Shown one piece after another: positions 9,934 through 21,733 of a stretch of 57,756 nucleotides of DNA. The DNA is from Thecamonas trahens ATCC 50062 (lineage: Eukaryota > Apusozoa > Apusomonadida > Apusomonadidae), in assembly GCF_000142905.1 (NCBI RefSeq), contig NW_013657636.1, positions 197,358-255,113 on the forward strand, written 5' to 3'. The translations under genes were made by a program, and so were the position numbers. How positions within the stretch are numbered: position 1 is the stretch's first letter; each line of letters opens with the position of its first letter. Under the pieces are notes generated by a model. It was not told where the DNA came from, ran no database searches, and saw only the letters and a program-made list of their open reading frames with translations.

Positions 9934-10325
9934 TCGCGTCCTAACCACGCACGTTCTGATATCACAGCCCCCTCTACCTCCCACAGCCCCCCACTGTGAA
10001 CCAACTCAATCCAACCCCCCTCAATCGCCCATCCACGCCATCATCACCCATCATCAGCCTTCATTTCGCTTAGCGCAGGAGTGGCTTGGCAAACCAAGAG
10101 CAGTCACTTTGACGAAAGCGAGCAAATGAGTGCGACTCGCAGAGATTTGGAAGAGAGTTTGGCCGACGACAACGACGACCACAAGCACGGACACGACGAG
10201 AACGAGGACGGGGACGACAACAACAGCTCGGCGTGCGACAACAACCACAACAACAACGAACGACGACAACAACAGCTACTTGACTTCAACTGGAAGACAC
10301 ACTCGGTTGCGGGCAAAGGGCGAGT
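9934..10325. promoter_or_regulatory. Intergenic region with GAC/AAC simple repeats
   Basis: This 392-bp gap contains purine-rich simple repeats (GACGACAACGACGACC and AACAACAACGAACGACGAC, about 10165-10275). It presumably includes the 5' leader and promoter of the protein-kinase gene. I see no gene. Confidence 0.4.
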
Positions 10326-13051
10326 ATGGCGAGGACCAAACAGACAGCACGCGTGAGCAAGAGTAAGAAGAACAAGCGGACAGAAGCTGCCGTGGGACCG
10401 GCACCTTCGCCGTCTAGTGGTGCTACCCATCTCCTGCACTCGCCGTCAAAGACATCATCGCCGTCCAAGATATCATCGCCGTCCAAGACATCATCGCTGT
10501 CCAAAACATCGACAACACCGTCAACGTCATCTCCATCATCAGCTACTACTCCTTCGCAATCTTTCTCAAAGTCATTGTATGCAAACAAGCCATCGATCAG
10601 AACGTCGTCGGCCGGCAAGTCGTCGGTCGGCATGGTATCGGCCGCCTCCTCGCCGATGCCGTCGTACGGATTGGATGAGTTTGGCCGTGGAAAGGAGATG
10701 TCAAGAGCGAAGAAGGGTTACGGAAAGTCGGCGCCCATGAGCAAGCCCATGCCGCCGTCGTCAAAAGGGGGGAAGATGAGCAAGGCTGGAGCGATGACGG
10801 GTACTGCCCCGACTCGCAAGACCAAGAGCTCGAGGTTTGGAAAGAGCTCGCCGTCAGCTCGTGTGGAGACGCCGCTGCCGCCGCCTGGGTCGTCGGCTCT
10901 GTTTGCAGGTGGATCAGATGGATCGTCGCGCAAGAAAAGGGCCGCAAGAAGGTGTCCAAGGCGACCAAGCCCGCCAATGTCTCCAAGAAGCGCCGGAAGA
11001 AGGTCTCCAAGAGCAGGCAGCCGATATTCGACTCGGATGCCGACTCTGACGACGACATCTTCAACGATGCCGATGGCAACCAAGCTCTCACCGTGATGGG
11101 CAGCGCTGGTGCGCGCAACCATCATGCAAGCGTGTTTGCCGACGACGACGACGATGTTACATTGACCGAGGTCCTTGTGCATGACGCACAGTCCAAGTCG
11201 TCGACGCTGGCGACGCCGACGCCGGTTGCAACCGCCAATGATCTCATCTTTGGCAACGAGTCGAACGACGACTCGGCGTCGAATGACATCTTCTACGACG
11301 CAGGCTCGTCCAACTCTTCATGGGATGATGCGTGGAAGGCGCAGCAACAACAGCAGCAACAACAGCAACAGGCGGTGTCGCCTGCCTTTGACTTTGGGCC
11401 GGAGACGATCTCGATGGACCTGACGGCCGCGCTTCCGACGGCGACCCAGACGCTCTCGGTCGGTCTCCCGGTGGCAGCGGGCTCGGGCGGTCCGCAGCAG
11501 CAGCTTGACTTTGTCATTCAGTCGCCGTCAGTGGAGATCATTCCGTGGTCCGAGTTGGAGATCCTCGGCGAGCTTGGAGCAGGCGGGCAGGCATCGGTTG
11601 TCCACGCCTCGTGGCGGTTCACCGACGTGGCGGTCAAGGTTGTTGCCGGCGTCCAGTCCAAGGCACAGGTGGTCATGCTCCTCGAGGAAGTTGCCGTTCT
11701 CTGCACGCTCCGTCACACCAACACCATTCTCTGCATGGGCGTGTGCTCTGAGCCCGAGGCCTCGCGCATCGCCATTGTCACCGAGTACATGGCCGGCGGC
11801 GATCTGGCGGGTCTCATCCACCGCCCGCAGACGCCGACGCCGGTCGAGACCAAGCTCCGCATTCTGTTTGACGCTAACCGCGGCCTGCACTACCTCCACG
11901 CCACTGAGGCCGTCCAAGTCCACCGTGACATCAAGCCATCCAACATTCTGCTCACTGACCGGCTCGACGCCAAGCTCGCCGACTTTGGCATTTCAGGCAC
12001 CAAGTCGGCTGCCACCTCGGGTATGCTCACCCACCGCTACGCATCACCAGAGATGTTGGCCGGCAAGCCCGCAACCTGGGCCGATGATATGTACGCCATG
12101 GGCCTCGTCATGGTCGAGCTCCTCTCCGACGGCGTTCGCCCGTTTGCCTGGCTCGCTGACGCCCGCCAGCGGACCACCGACAACTACTACGCGCACCCGT
12201 ACCGCCCGGCTGACGGCAGCGCCCCGGCATCTGACTACGTCCCGCTCGAGTTCATGTCACCTTGCCTCCCAGACCTGGTGGCAATCATCGCCCGCTGCTT
12301 TAGCGAGCCGGCGAGTCGGCCCACAACCGCCGACGTCCTCAACTCTCTCAACAAGGCCCGCACCGCCGTCAAGCGCGGCACCCACGTTCCCGACTCGCCA
12401 CTGATGCGCAAGCGGCACGAGGCCGGCGTGTTTGGCCCGCCTGCTCCCCAGCCGCAGACTTACCAGCCGCCACAGGCCTACGGTCAGCAGCAGCAGCAGC
12501 AGGCCTATCAGCAGCAAGCATCTACATACATGCCCCAGATCCCGGCCTCACGCATGCAGCAGCCGGCGTACGACATCGCTACCCCCGAGCTTGCTCCCAC
12601 TAGCAGTTCTGGGCCAGCCCGCCGCTCGGCTGGCCAGCAGTACGACGTCCGCAACATGATGATGCCGCCAAGCTACGGCAACCGCAGCGAGACGCTGACC
12701 TCGACGACTCAGAGCACAACAGGTGGTGGCTCGGGCACGTACTCGTCATCGCCGATGCCTCTGCCGGTGTACACCAGCAACTCGACCGCCACCGGCACGT
12801 TTGGCTCGTCGTCGGGCACCGCGCCAATGTCGTCCACACCTACGCCCGAGGCCCGCGAGCAGCATGAGCGCAGATACTCGATCTCCAGCTCACCCGAGCT
12901 GGCTGTCCAGGCTGAAGCGCCACCGGCCAAGATGCAGCTCCGTCGCCAGACCCGCTCCAAAAAGCGCTCTGCGGGACCGTCGTACCAGCAGGCGCCGCCA
13001 ACGGCAGCGCCGGCCAAGGTGTCGTCGCGCCGGCGCAAGTCCAAGTACTGA
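10326..13051 (+). CDS. TKL-like protein kinase with a histone-H3-tail-like N-terminus
   Basis: Two frames make up this gene. The first (from 10326) begins MARTKQTARVSKSKKNKR, whose first nine residues equal the histone H3 tail. It continues with SPSK-type repeats and Lys/Ser-rich sequence. The second frame (about 10910-13051) continues the Lys-rich stretch, then an acidic segment (DSDADSDDD), a poly-Gln run (about 11341-11372), and a kinase domain. Kinase motifs are the glycine loop GELGAGGQASVV, VAVK, HRDIKPSNILL, ADFGISG and YASPEML; all core catalytic residues are present. The tail is Gln/Pro/Ser-rich. The kinase is closest in feel to the TKL group. The frames must be joined between about 10830 and 10950. 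One possible intron, 10835..10908 (GTTTGG to TTGCAG), is frame-consistent, but a missing base is equally possible. Nuclear action is inferred from the basic N-terminus. Confidence 0.75.
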
Positions 13052-13110
13052 AGATGGAGGATACAGGGTACATGTGTATTTGGAGGGAGGAGAATGAAGG
13101 CGTAGCTGGA

Positions 13111-16100
13111 CTACACAAAGCTCACGTTCCAGATCTTGACAAGGCGGTCAGACGAGGCGGTGATAAAGTGGGCCTCGCCAAAGCCAGCGACGGCGTTGAT
13201 GGCGTCGGCGTGGGCGCCGCGGATGCCGCCGGCCGACTCTTCGGCCTCGATGTCCCAAAACTGGATGCAGCCGTCGCGGTCGACCGAGTGGAGGACGCCG
13301 TCGGCGACAAACATGCCCATGACGCCCGCCGTGTGCGACGAGATGATCCGCGAGGTGATGCCCGAGTTTGTGCCACCGGTGCGGAACGAGGAGATGCCGC
13401 GCCATTGCTTGATGTTTGACGACTTGGAGCCCGAGTAGAGCGTGCCATCGTGGAGGCAGAGCGCCGAGACGCCGTCGTAGTGCGGCGGCTGGAGCGTGGC
13501 AAACGAGGGCTTGCTGCTGATGACGACGACGACGACGCCAGATCAAAGATGCCCACATGGTGGTCGCGGAAGCCGGCAACGAGATACCCGTCGTCCGACG
13601 CGGTGGCCATGGAAAAGACCGAGCTCTGTCGCCCGCGAAGTGAAGGCAGCGACTTGAAAGAGCCCATGTTACGGATGTCGAATCGCTTGATGGCGCCGTT
13701 GCCGAGTGCCGCGTACAGGGTGTAGCCTGCCATGGTGAGAGCGGTGACTTCGGAGCCGGTCGAAATCGACGCGGTGCATGGGTACTGCTGCGACGCGTCC
13801 CAAACGCGAACCGTCTTGTCGCGGCCGCCCGAGAAGACGCCGCTCGGCGCCACATGAAGCGCCTCAACTGCGCTGGTGTGTCCGTGGAGCGATTCGACGC
13901 ACTTGCCGGCCTCGACGTCCCACATCTTGATCAGCTTGTCCTGTGCGCCCGAGTACGCAATGTCGAAGCCCTTGGACGCCGCCACGGCATACACCGCCCC
14001 GGCGTGTCCGCGCAGTGTGGCCAAGCACGCCGACGTGGCCATCTCATCGGGCTGGACCTTGGGCTTGGACCGCAGGCGCGAGGCGCGCGACTCGGCGCCC
14101 CCGGTGCGGCCCGAGACCTCGCCCGGCCGAGAGCGGGCGTCGCGGCGACGGGCATGTGCAGCAGCATACGAGCCGCGAGCGGGCTCGTCCGCCGCTGGAG
14201 GCTCCGACTCGGGCACCGACGACGACGCTTCGGACGACGACGACGCCTCGGACGACGATGATGCGACCGACGACGCCGAGGTGTTGGCTGTCGCTGGGGA
14301 GGCGACACTGTCGCCGCGCTTGACCGGCGAGACGTAGCGCGAGGAGCGGGCGACCGGCTCGGCGCCTGACGACGCAATCTGCGACTCGAGGTCCTCGACT
14401 CGAGCGGAGAGCTTGAGGTTCTCGGTCTTGACCTGCTGCAGCACAACGCGGCGGAAGGAGGCCGTGGCGAGCAGATCCTCGACGTTCTGTTTGTGGCGGG
14501 TGACGGCGGCCTTGAGATCGGCGTTGTGCGACTGCAAGATGGTCAAGTGCTCGGCCTTGAGCGAGAGCAGGGCCTTGAGCTTGTTCTCGCGCACAACGCA
14601 CTCGGCGTGGTCGCCCGAGATAGTTGCCGCCGCTTCCGCGCTAGCATCCGAGTCAGCATCAGATTGCGCGTCGGCGCCTGATGCGGTCACCTTTGTCAGC
14701 CACTCGTCGTCCTTGACCTTTTCGAGGAGGAACAGGACCTTGTCCTCGTGCTCCGACTGGAGCCGGACGAGATCGGCCTCACGGGCGGCGGCGGCTGAGT
14801 TAGCGACCTCGAGCATGCGCTCTTTGTCCTCGATGGAGGCGTTGGCCACAGCAAGCTTGTCGGCTTGGGAAGCCAGCTCGATGCGGGCAATAACAATCTC
14901 GGAAATGGCGTGCTCAAGGGCAGCGCGGCACTCGTGGCCAGAGAGGCGCTCAATGCGGCGGACAAGCTTCTCGTCGAGGTCGGCGTCAAAGAACTCGGCA
15001 AGCTCGCTAGCCGGACGGAACTTGGCGTCGGCGACGGCGCGCTGGGCGGCTTCGAGCTCGGAGGCACCAAACGCAAGCTTGGCCTCGAGCGACTCGACCT
15101 CCTCGAGGACGGTAGCAAGCTCCTGCTTGAGCTCGGCGTTGGAGGTTGATGCGTCCTGAAGGTCGGCGTAGAGGCCATCCGACGAGAGGTTGGCATCCTC
15201 AAGCTCGCCGAGCTGGGCCTCGAGTTCGGAGCGGGTAGCATGCAGGGCCTCAAGCTCCGCGACGAGCTCGGCACGGCAGGCAAGGGCGTTGTCGAGCTTG
15301 CGGACGGCAAGACCGTGGTCAACGTGGGCCTGGAACTGGGTCTCAAAGTAGTTCTTGATGGCGGAGAGCTTGGCCTTGGTCGACTTGGGCATGCCGCGAA
15401 TGTTGTTCTGACCCCATGCTGGCTTCGCGGCAGCCGCGCCGGAGACCTTGCGCTTTGCGGCGGCGACGGCGCGGGCCTTGGCCTCGTTGGACTTGACCTG
15501 GGCCTTGAACGCGGTGAGCTCCTCCATCTTGCGGCGGGCGACCGCCTTGGACTGAACGAGGGCGCGCTCCTGCTTGCGGAGACGGGCCTCGTCCTTGCGC
15601 TTCTGTGCCTGGAGCTGGGCGACCTTGCGAGCCTGCTCGGCCTTCCACTGGGCGTGCTTCTTGGCGGCGTCGCGCTGCTTGCGAAGAAGCGTGATGCGGG
15701 CGCGCTTCATCTCGTCGATCGACGACTGGAGAGCTTCAAAGCGTGAGGCCTCCTTGGCACGGAGCCGCTGGATGCGCTCGAGCTCAACCTTGTGCTCCTG
15801 CAGCGACTTGAGCTGCTTGTTGAGCTTGCGGAGACGGCCCTCATACGACTTGCGAACCTGGACCGAGCCCGTCTTGGTGCCGGTCTTCATGGCTGAGAGC
15901 TCGGCCTCGATGGCGGCCTTGTCGGCCTCGATGGTGGCGATGTCCGACTGGAGCGAGGCGAGCTTGGACTCGTAGTCCTCCTTCATCTCGTTGAGCGCCT
16001 TCTTGGACTCAACAATCTTGGCGAGAAGCTCCTCCTTGAGCGAGATGTTGCGATCCAGGTGGGCAACCTTGGCGGCAACCTTGTCCTGGGCGGCAGCAAA

Positions 16101-17911
16101 GGTGTTCTCAGAGGCCACGGTCTCAGATTCGAGCTGGGCCAGCTGGGCGGCGGCAGCGGCGGCGGCGGCGACGGCGGCGGCCGACGCGTCGTCGAGGAGG
16201 GCGCCCGGAGCAGCATCATCGTCGAGCTCTTCGTCATCGAGTGCAAACGAAGAAGCCGAGTCGGAAGCGTCCAGCTCGGGCGAGGACGCACGCGATGCGA
16301 GCTGCGCCTTGAGCGAAGCGATGGTCTCGAGATAACCCTGGATAGTGGCAGCAGCGGCCGGGCCCTCAGTCTGTGGGGCGAGGCCGGCGTCGGCAAGTTG
16401 GTGGGCGTAAGCGTCGCGCTCGGCGGTGACCTTGAGCAGCGAGTCTGTGAGCGACTTGACCTTGGCCTGGAGCTTGCCGTATGCCGACTGGAGGACCTCG
16501 TTCTCCATCTGAAGCTTGAGAACGTTGTCGGAGGGAAGGGCGGGCGCGGGAGGCAGGGCATCACCGCCGGACGTTCGCGCCGCGGCAAGCTCGAGCTGCA
16601 GCTGCTTGATGTGGGCTTTGAGCGACGAGAGCTGGGCCGAGTTGAGGTCAAGGTTGACGATGGGCTTGTTCTTGATCTTGCGAGCACGGTCAGCGTAGCG
16701 GAGGGTGTTGAGCGTCTCCTCAAAGTTGATGTCTGCCGGCGAGACGCAAGCAATCATGAGTGTCCGTGAGTTGCCGCCAAGCGAGTCCTGGAGAAGACGG
16801 GTGAGCTTGGAGTCGCGGTAGGGAATGTGGCGGGCCTTGCGCTTAGGGTCACCGAGGGCGGAGATGACGTTGCCGAGAGCAAGGAGACCACAGTTGATGT
16901 TGATGCCCTCTTTGAGGCGGTCGCCGACAGCCTTGGTCCGCTTGAGGCGCTCAGAGCCGGCGAGATCGACAAAGTGGAACTTGGAGACGAGGCGGCCGGC
17001 TCCCGACGCCGGACTCTGCTCAAGGATGAGCGAGAAGATGGCGTGCGAGCGCGACGACTCAGAGTTCATGAGCGTCGATGCAGTGGTCCGGGAGATGGAG
17101 CCACGCTCGAGCTTGTCAAGCAGGTCGTCGGCCGAGTTGACGGCGAGCTCGGTGATGCCGGCGACAGTGATGGCGCCGTCGGCCTCGCGGATGGCAAGCG
17201 AATTGGTCTTGGTCGAGACCGCCGGGTTGAAGAGGTCGACGATGTTCTCGTTGTGAATCTCGAGGAACGAGACCCGCATCGAGTAGGCCGAGTCGGCCGA
17301 GCCTTCTGCGATGCGGGTGTACATGGCGCGGATGACCCGCGGGATGACGCCGAGCTGGGCAGCGGCGAGCGAAGCGTTCGAGCCCGAGCCCATGGTGTAC
17401 GTCTTGCCCGAGCCAGTCTGGCCGTAAGCGAGAACGGTGGCGTTGTAACCGTCAAAAAAGGCGTCAATGAGCGGCGAGACAGCATCGGTGTAGAGCGCGG
17501 CCTGGTTGGCAGCCGGATCAAAGACGTAGTCGTAGGTAAAGCTCCGCTGACCGCCGAGCACCAGCTGCGCCGAGCCGGGCACAAACTCGATGCACTCACG
17601 AGCGCGGACGGTGTTTTCCTTGGGCAGCAGCGGGCGGACGCGAACAGCGACCCGGACCGACATCTTGTCCTCGTCATCGTCGTCATGGTCGCCTGCGGCG
17701 GCGGCAGCAGCACCAGCCGGTGTGGCAGCAGGAGCGGGAGCGGGGCCAGGGGTCGGGACCTGGACCGAGCTCTTGTTTCCGAGTTGGGCATAGTCTCGTC
17801 AGGAGAGGGGATGGCAACCTCAGAGTCCTTGGTCATCAGCGCTGCTACCTGTGTGCCCTCAGTAGCCGTGGCGAGCGTGTTCTGCACCTCGCCCAGCGGG
17901 GTGGTCGACAT
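13111..17911 (-). CDS. Kinesin with N-terminal motor, coiled coil and C-terminal WD40 repeats (KIF21-like)
   Basis: The motor domain starts at VRVAVRVRPLLPKEN (17650) and has the P-loop GQTGSGKTYTMG, switch I SSRSHAIFS, switch II VDLAGSERL and the terminal NTLRYADRARKIKNKP. A long coiled coil with several charged blocks follows. The C-terminus has about six to seven WD40 repeats (for example KLIKMWDVEAGKCVESLHGH and GGRDKTVRVWDAS). This motor-coil-WD40 order is that of KIF21, a plus-end motor that tunes microtubule growth. A frame-consistent short first exon at 17849..17911 (donor GTAGC) joins 17759 and adds an Ala/Pro-rich, acidic leader before the motor. Near 13520, inside a TCG run, the frame steps by one missing base: the final WD repeats (to VKIWNVSFV) are read in the next frame. 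The stop converges on the kinase gene 59 bp away. Confidence 0.88.
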
Positions 17912-18203
17912 GGCGCGCGGAATGCAAAAGTTTGAATGAAACTTTGGGCGGCGAACAGTCGAGTGTTGCCAGGCGAGGTGGGCGGCAAGGGGAATGATGA
18001 AATGAACGAGAAATAATTGTGTGAGAGGGGGCCATGATAAAATGAACGTGAAATAATTGTAGGCACGGGGTGGCGGGTGGCTTGGGTTCTGTCCGTTGAC
18101 GGGCAGAGTTGAGCACCGAGACGAAGCGATGGAGAGCAATGACGGGCCGTACCGCTCTTCAGTATCTGCAAGCGAGAGATTGTGTAGGAAAGGAGGAAGC
18201 GAT

Positions 18204-19326
18204 ATGGGTCTGTTTGGTGGAGGCAAGGGCAAGAAGAAACGGAGGAAGCGGCGGGCAGTTGCTGGTGACGACAGGCCTGAGGAGAGTCAGGCGGTGATGA
18301 CAGCGGGGCAGGCGGATGATGGAGCCGAGGCCATGGCACTGAGGGCAAAGGTGGCGGCGCTTGAGGCTGAGGCGGCTTCTGCTAGGGCCGAGCTGGAAAA
18401 GGCGCGTGCTGAGATGGCGGCGAGTAAGGCGGCGGCGCAGAGCAGAACGCTCCTCGCTCAAGCAGCTCGAGGCGCGGACCAAGGCGCGGGTCCAGATCCG
18501 CGGGCGCGGGTCCGAGAAGGACGGAAAGCGGGTGCTCTCGCAGGGCTCAACCGAGAAGCTCCACGCAGTCATCACGGCTTCGACTGAGGACGAGTCGCAC
18601 GCGCACAAGCTGCGCAACGAGCTCGTGCTCGCCAACATCCGGACCGAGACCGTGGCCAAGCGGATGGAGGCTGAGCTCGAACATGTGCGGTCAATGGTCG
18701 ATGCGGCGCCCGGCGCCCGCGAGCGTGCCATCAAGGGCTTACAAGCCACACTGGATGCTACGTTGCGGGCTCTGTACGATGCGCAGGATGTGGCGGCGGC
18801 GTCAGATGCCGCTGCGCGCACCCTCTCCACAGAGTCGGCGCTCATCATCGACGCCTTTGTCTCGTATGTCGAGGCTTGCGAGGTCGGCATTGCAGTGAGT
18901 GCACCCGACCCGCAAGCAGAACCCATCGCATACATTCAGTACTGGCGAGCACGAACGGTGGAGATCGTCAATGCGCATGCGGCGCAGCTCGCGCTCGACG
19001 GCCGGGTCCCATTCGACAACGCAATGGTCGACTACGAGCCTCCTCCAGCTGCCGGCGCCGCCGCTCGCGACCGTCCTCCGCCACGCTATGACGCTGGTGC
19101 CATGGCCCGTGCCCGCGCCGATCAGCTTCTGGCTGCCGCCAAATCCTCGATTCGCGGACAGAGCCCAATCATCCAGCCGCGGTATGCCGGCCCGGCGTAC
19201 ATCGGAATTGCCACGCCTCCGCCCAAGCCGTCCACACTTCCTACCCCTGCGCCCGCCACTCGTCATCGACGCGAGCAGAGTGCGACCTCGTACGGATCGA
19301 TCGGATCGTCGTACAGCTGTCGTTGA
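18204..19326 (+). CDS. Coiled-coil protein interrupted by a 142-bp SF1-derived insertion
   Basis: From the ATG at 18204 the frame encodes MGLFGGGKGKKKRRKRR, then a coiled coil (ALRAKVAALEAEAASARAEL). At 18449 a 142-bp block identical to part of the SF1 gene begins. Read through in the first frame, it leads to a stop near 18587. After the block, from 18591, the frame one step over resumes a coherent protein: HKLRNELVLANIRTET and further helices, ending in a Pro-rich, basic tail at 19326. Leaving the 142 bases out puts the two halves in a single frame, so the gene as assembled is broken, or the block is an assembly error. I do not recognise the family; the MGLF start could be myristoylated. The gene is divergent from the kinesin gene. 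Confidence 0.65.
18449..18590 (+). repeat. 142-bp perfect duplicate of SF1 KH-domain sequence (copy 1)
   Basis: Every base from 18449 to 18590 matches 22431 to 22572 in the same orientation. The flanks differ immediately on both sides (C versus G before; C versus G after). The block has no GT or AG ends and no evident target-site duplication. Confidence 0.97.
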
Positions 19327-19626
19327 TTGGCGTGATCTGATAGCTAGCTGGAATTGCTCGTCTGTTGGCAAAAGCAAGCGATGAACGGTATGCCATGGTA
19401 ACCGATCACGTTCCGTCCTGCAGGACAGCCGCCGACCTCCAGGCCTGCGCAATAATGCGCGTCCTCCCGAGCAAACTCATGGTGTGACAAGTGGCACGTC
19501 GACTCCCCGCCACCCGGAGGTTGCCCCCCGCGTCTCGAGGCACTTGTCTCACCTCCCCTCCCCCCCCCCCCCCCCTCCCCCCCCTCCCCCGTCCTCTTCT
19601 TCGAACGACGCACCCCCTCCCGCCTC
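19327..19626. other. Intergenic stretch with a long C-run
   Basis: I recognise no gene in this 300-bp gap. C-runs lie at about 19559-19592, just upstream of the next start codon. It presumably contains the promoter of the nuclease-like gene. Confidence 0.4.
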
Positions 19627-21733
19627 ATGAGCGCTCCTCCCACGGCCCAAGACGTTGTGCTCGCGGCGCTTGCGGCGAAGGGCGCCCCGGACGGGGTGGA
19701 CGGTGGGGTGTGGCTTGCATGTGCGCGCGAGGCTCTGGCAGAACTGTCCGAGTACCCGGTGGACGTCCTTGCCATCTTTACGGTCGGAAGGGTACAATTG
19801 AAGGTGGCCGAGGCCACAGCCGAGGCCAAGGCCGAGGCGGAGCGGGCGGCACGCGAAGAGGCCGAGGCGGCACGCGAAGAGGCCGAGGCGGAGCGGGTGG
19901 CACGCGAGGAGGCCGAGGCGGCACGCGAGGAGGCCGAGGCGGCACGCGAGGAAGGCGACGCCAAGGCCAGAGCGCACGTGGCGTTTCTCATGGGCAAGAT
20001 CCCCGATTTCCGCACTTTGCCGAGCTGATCGAGTGGGTCCGGCTTGTCCGGGCGTTCCAGGTGAGCGAGCGCGGCGGCGAAGCAGGGTCACCTCCGCGCA
20101 CAACACGTGCTTCCGTTCAAGTCGGCTCGCACCAGAAAGACTCGGCACCGTCGAGCTCGTCCATGTCGGCCGTCTCTCGCATGAATGGCTTTCAGCTCAC
20201 GCGACGACACGCATACACGTGGTCGTTGTGGAAGCTGGACTACGCCACTGCATTTGAATCGCTGCTGGGCGAGGCTGGGGTCAACACTGTCGAGGCCAGG
20301 GCTGCCGTCGAGGCGTGGCGGGAGTGCGCTCGGCTCGTCCATGACTTTTGGCGGGACATTAGCGAGGTCAAGCAAGTCCAGCCGCTGTTCTACGCTTGGC
20401 TCTCGTGCGTGCTCCGCCGTGTGTTCGACGGCACGGCTGAGCAAGTGTCCACCGAGCAGTCGCTTCACGTCGAGGTCCCCGTGTACACCAACGAGGCGTG
20501 GGCGCAGCTTCCGCGCGATGGGGCCACGGCCGACGACGAGAAGGACAAGCACGTGCCGCGCTGCGGGAAGGTGGACGTGGCGGTGAGTGCGGCGGGTGGC
20601 TCGGAGACGGTGGTCGTCATCGAACTCAAGGCGCCGAGCGACCCAAAGTGGGAGGGCGGGCGGCGCTGCGCGGCCAAGGGGCAGGTCATTGTGGAGGCGG
20701 CCGCAGCACTCGCGGCGCGGAGTGCAGACGCGTGTGGAGAGACGCCGATGTTTGGGATTCTCACGGACATGCGGTTCCGGCTGAACGCCCTGGCGTTCTA
20801 CCCAGCCTCGCCGTGCACGTGGGTGCGGCAAGGCGGCGACGATCACGAGAACGAGGACACGGATGGGTACCCGCCGTGGACGTTTGCCATGACGGAGACT
20901 TCTACGGCAGTGGATGGCAACAGCAGCGAGAGCTCCGCCGCGGGATCATCGGCAGACAACGCCGCCGAGGCGTGGGATGGCGCCCGGGCCAAGCGGTCTG
21001 GCATGGTTGCTCTCGTTGTGCTGGGCCTCGCCCTGTGCCCGGATTGGGACGCGGACGGTGCTCGCAACCGCGTGGCTGACGTGGTGGCGGGCGAGGTGGA
21101 GAAGTTTGTGGAGAAAACCGAGGCAGTGCTCAGTCTGTCAGAGACGCCCGACCTGGATGGAAGCGGACTCGGGGACGACGAGTCGTCTCGGGATGGCAGC
21201 GGTGGTGGTGGCGCTGCTGATGGCGACGCAAGCGACGCAGATGGAGCCTCGGGTGGGGCACCCGACTCGGAGCGGGGCTCGAGCAAGGGCCGTGGGGGTA
21301 GAGTGGCTCGAAGCAGAGCGAGAGCAAGTCGAGTGACAACCCGAGCGAGGCGCGCGTGTATGTCGACCAATATGCGCTCAGGAACATTCCACTCGCTCTA
21401 CCTCTCGCCGATCGTGTCGCGGCGTGGGCCAAGCTCGCGTGCGCCGCCCCGTCCCCCACACCCAGGCCCCCCGTCTCCCGCTCGGCATCCTTCCCGTCAA
21501 CATCCCGCAACCGCCGTAGAGCGTGTCAGTGTGTGGCAATGGTCTGTCGACGGTCCAGCTGGAAAGCGCCCTTCTCCCCGCTGCATACTCCGGACACGCG
21601 CGGACACGCGTCGCCGCCGCCGCCATCTGGGCGCCGACGAGGTGCGTGCCGGCGGCGAACACAAGACCCAGGTCGGCGCTCCTCGGACGCAACGCCCCGC
21701 GTGCGTGTAAATCAAATTGATGATGTAGACTAG
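19627..21733 (+). CDS. Frame-disrupted protein with coiled coil and PD-(D/E)XK nuclease-like domain
   Basis: Frame 1 (19627-about 20010) encodes a helical domain (LACAREALAELSEYPVDVLA) and a charged coiled coil of EEAEAAREEAEAERVAREE repeats. The frame then steps at GATTTCCGCAC, where one extra base would allow PDFPHFAELIEWVRL. It continues in frame 2; an intron 20061..20135 (donor GTGAGC) is frame-neutral and plausible. Frame 2 holds a domain with GKVDVAV, then VVVIELKAP, then KGQVIVEAAAALAA and MFGILTDMRFRL. This D...ExK...Q layout is typical of PD-(D/E)XK nucleases and resembles the C-terminal regions of Crinkler-type proteins in protists. Near 21300 a second step leads to frame 3 (VYVDQYALRNIPLALPLADR). 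It is a decayed gene or one with sequencing indels. I assign a nuclease-like fold but no function. Confidence 0.55.

Noticed and set aside
10326-10352. Real histone H3 gene
   Set aside because: Only the first nine residues match. No KSTGGKAPRK or histone fold follows in any frame; the downstream sequence is a kinase.
18449-18590. The 142-bp block as an intron or introner
   Set aside because: It lacks GT-AG ends and is an exact coding segment of SF1; no duplication of a target site was visible.
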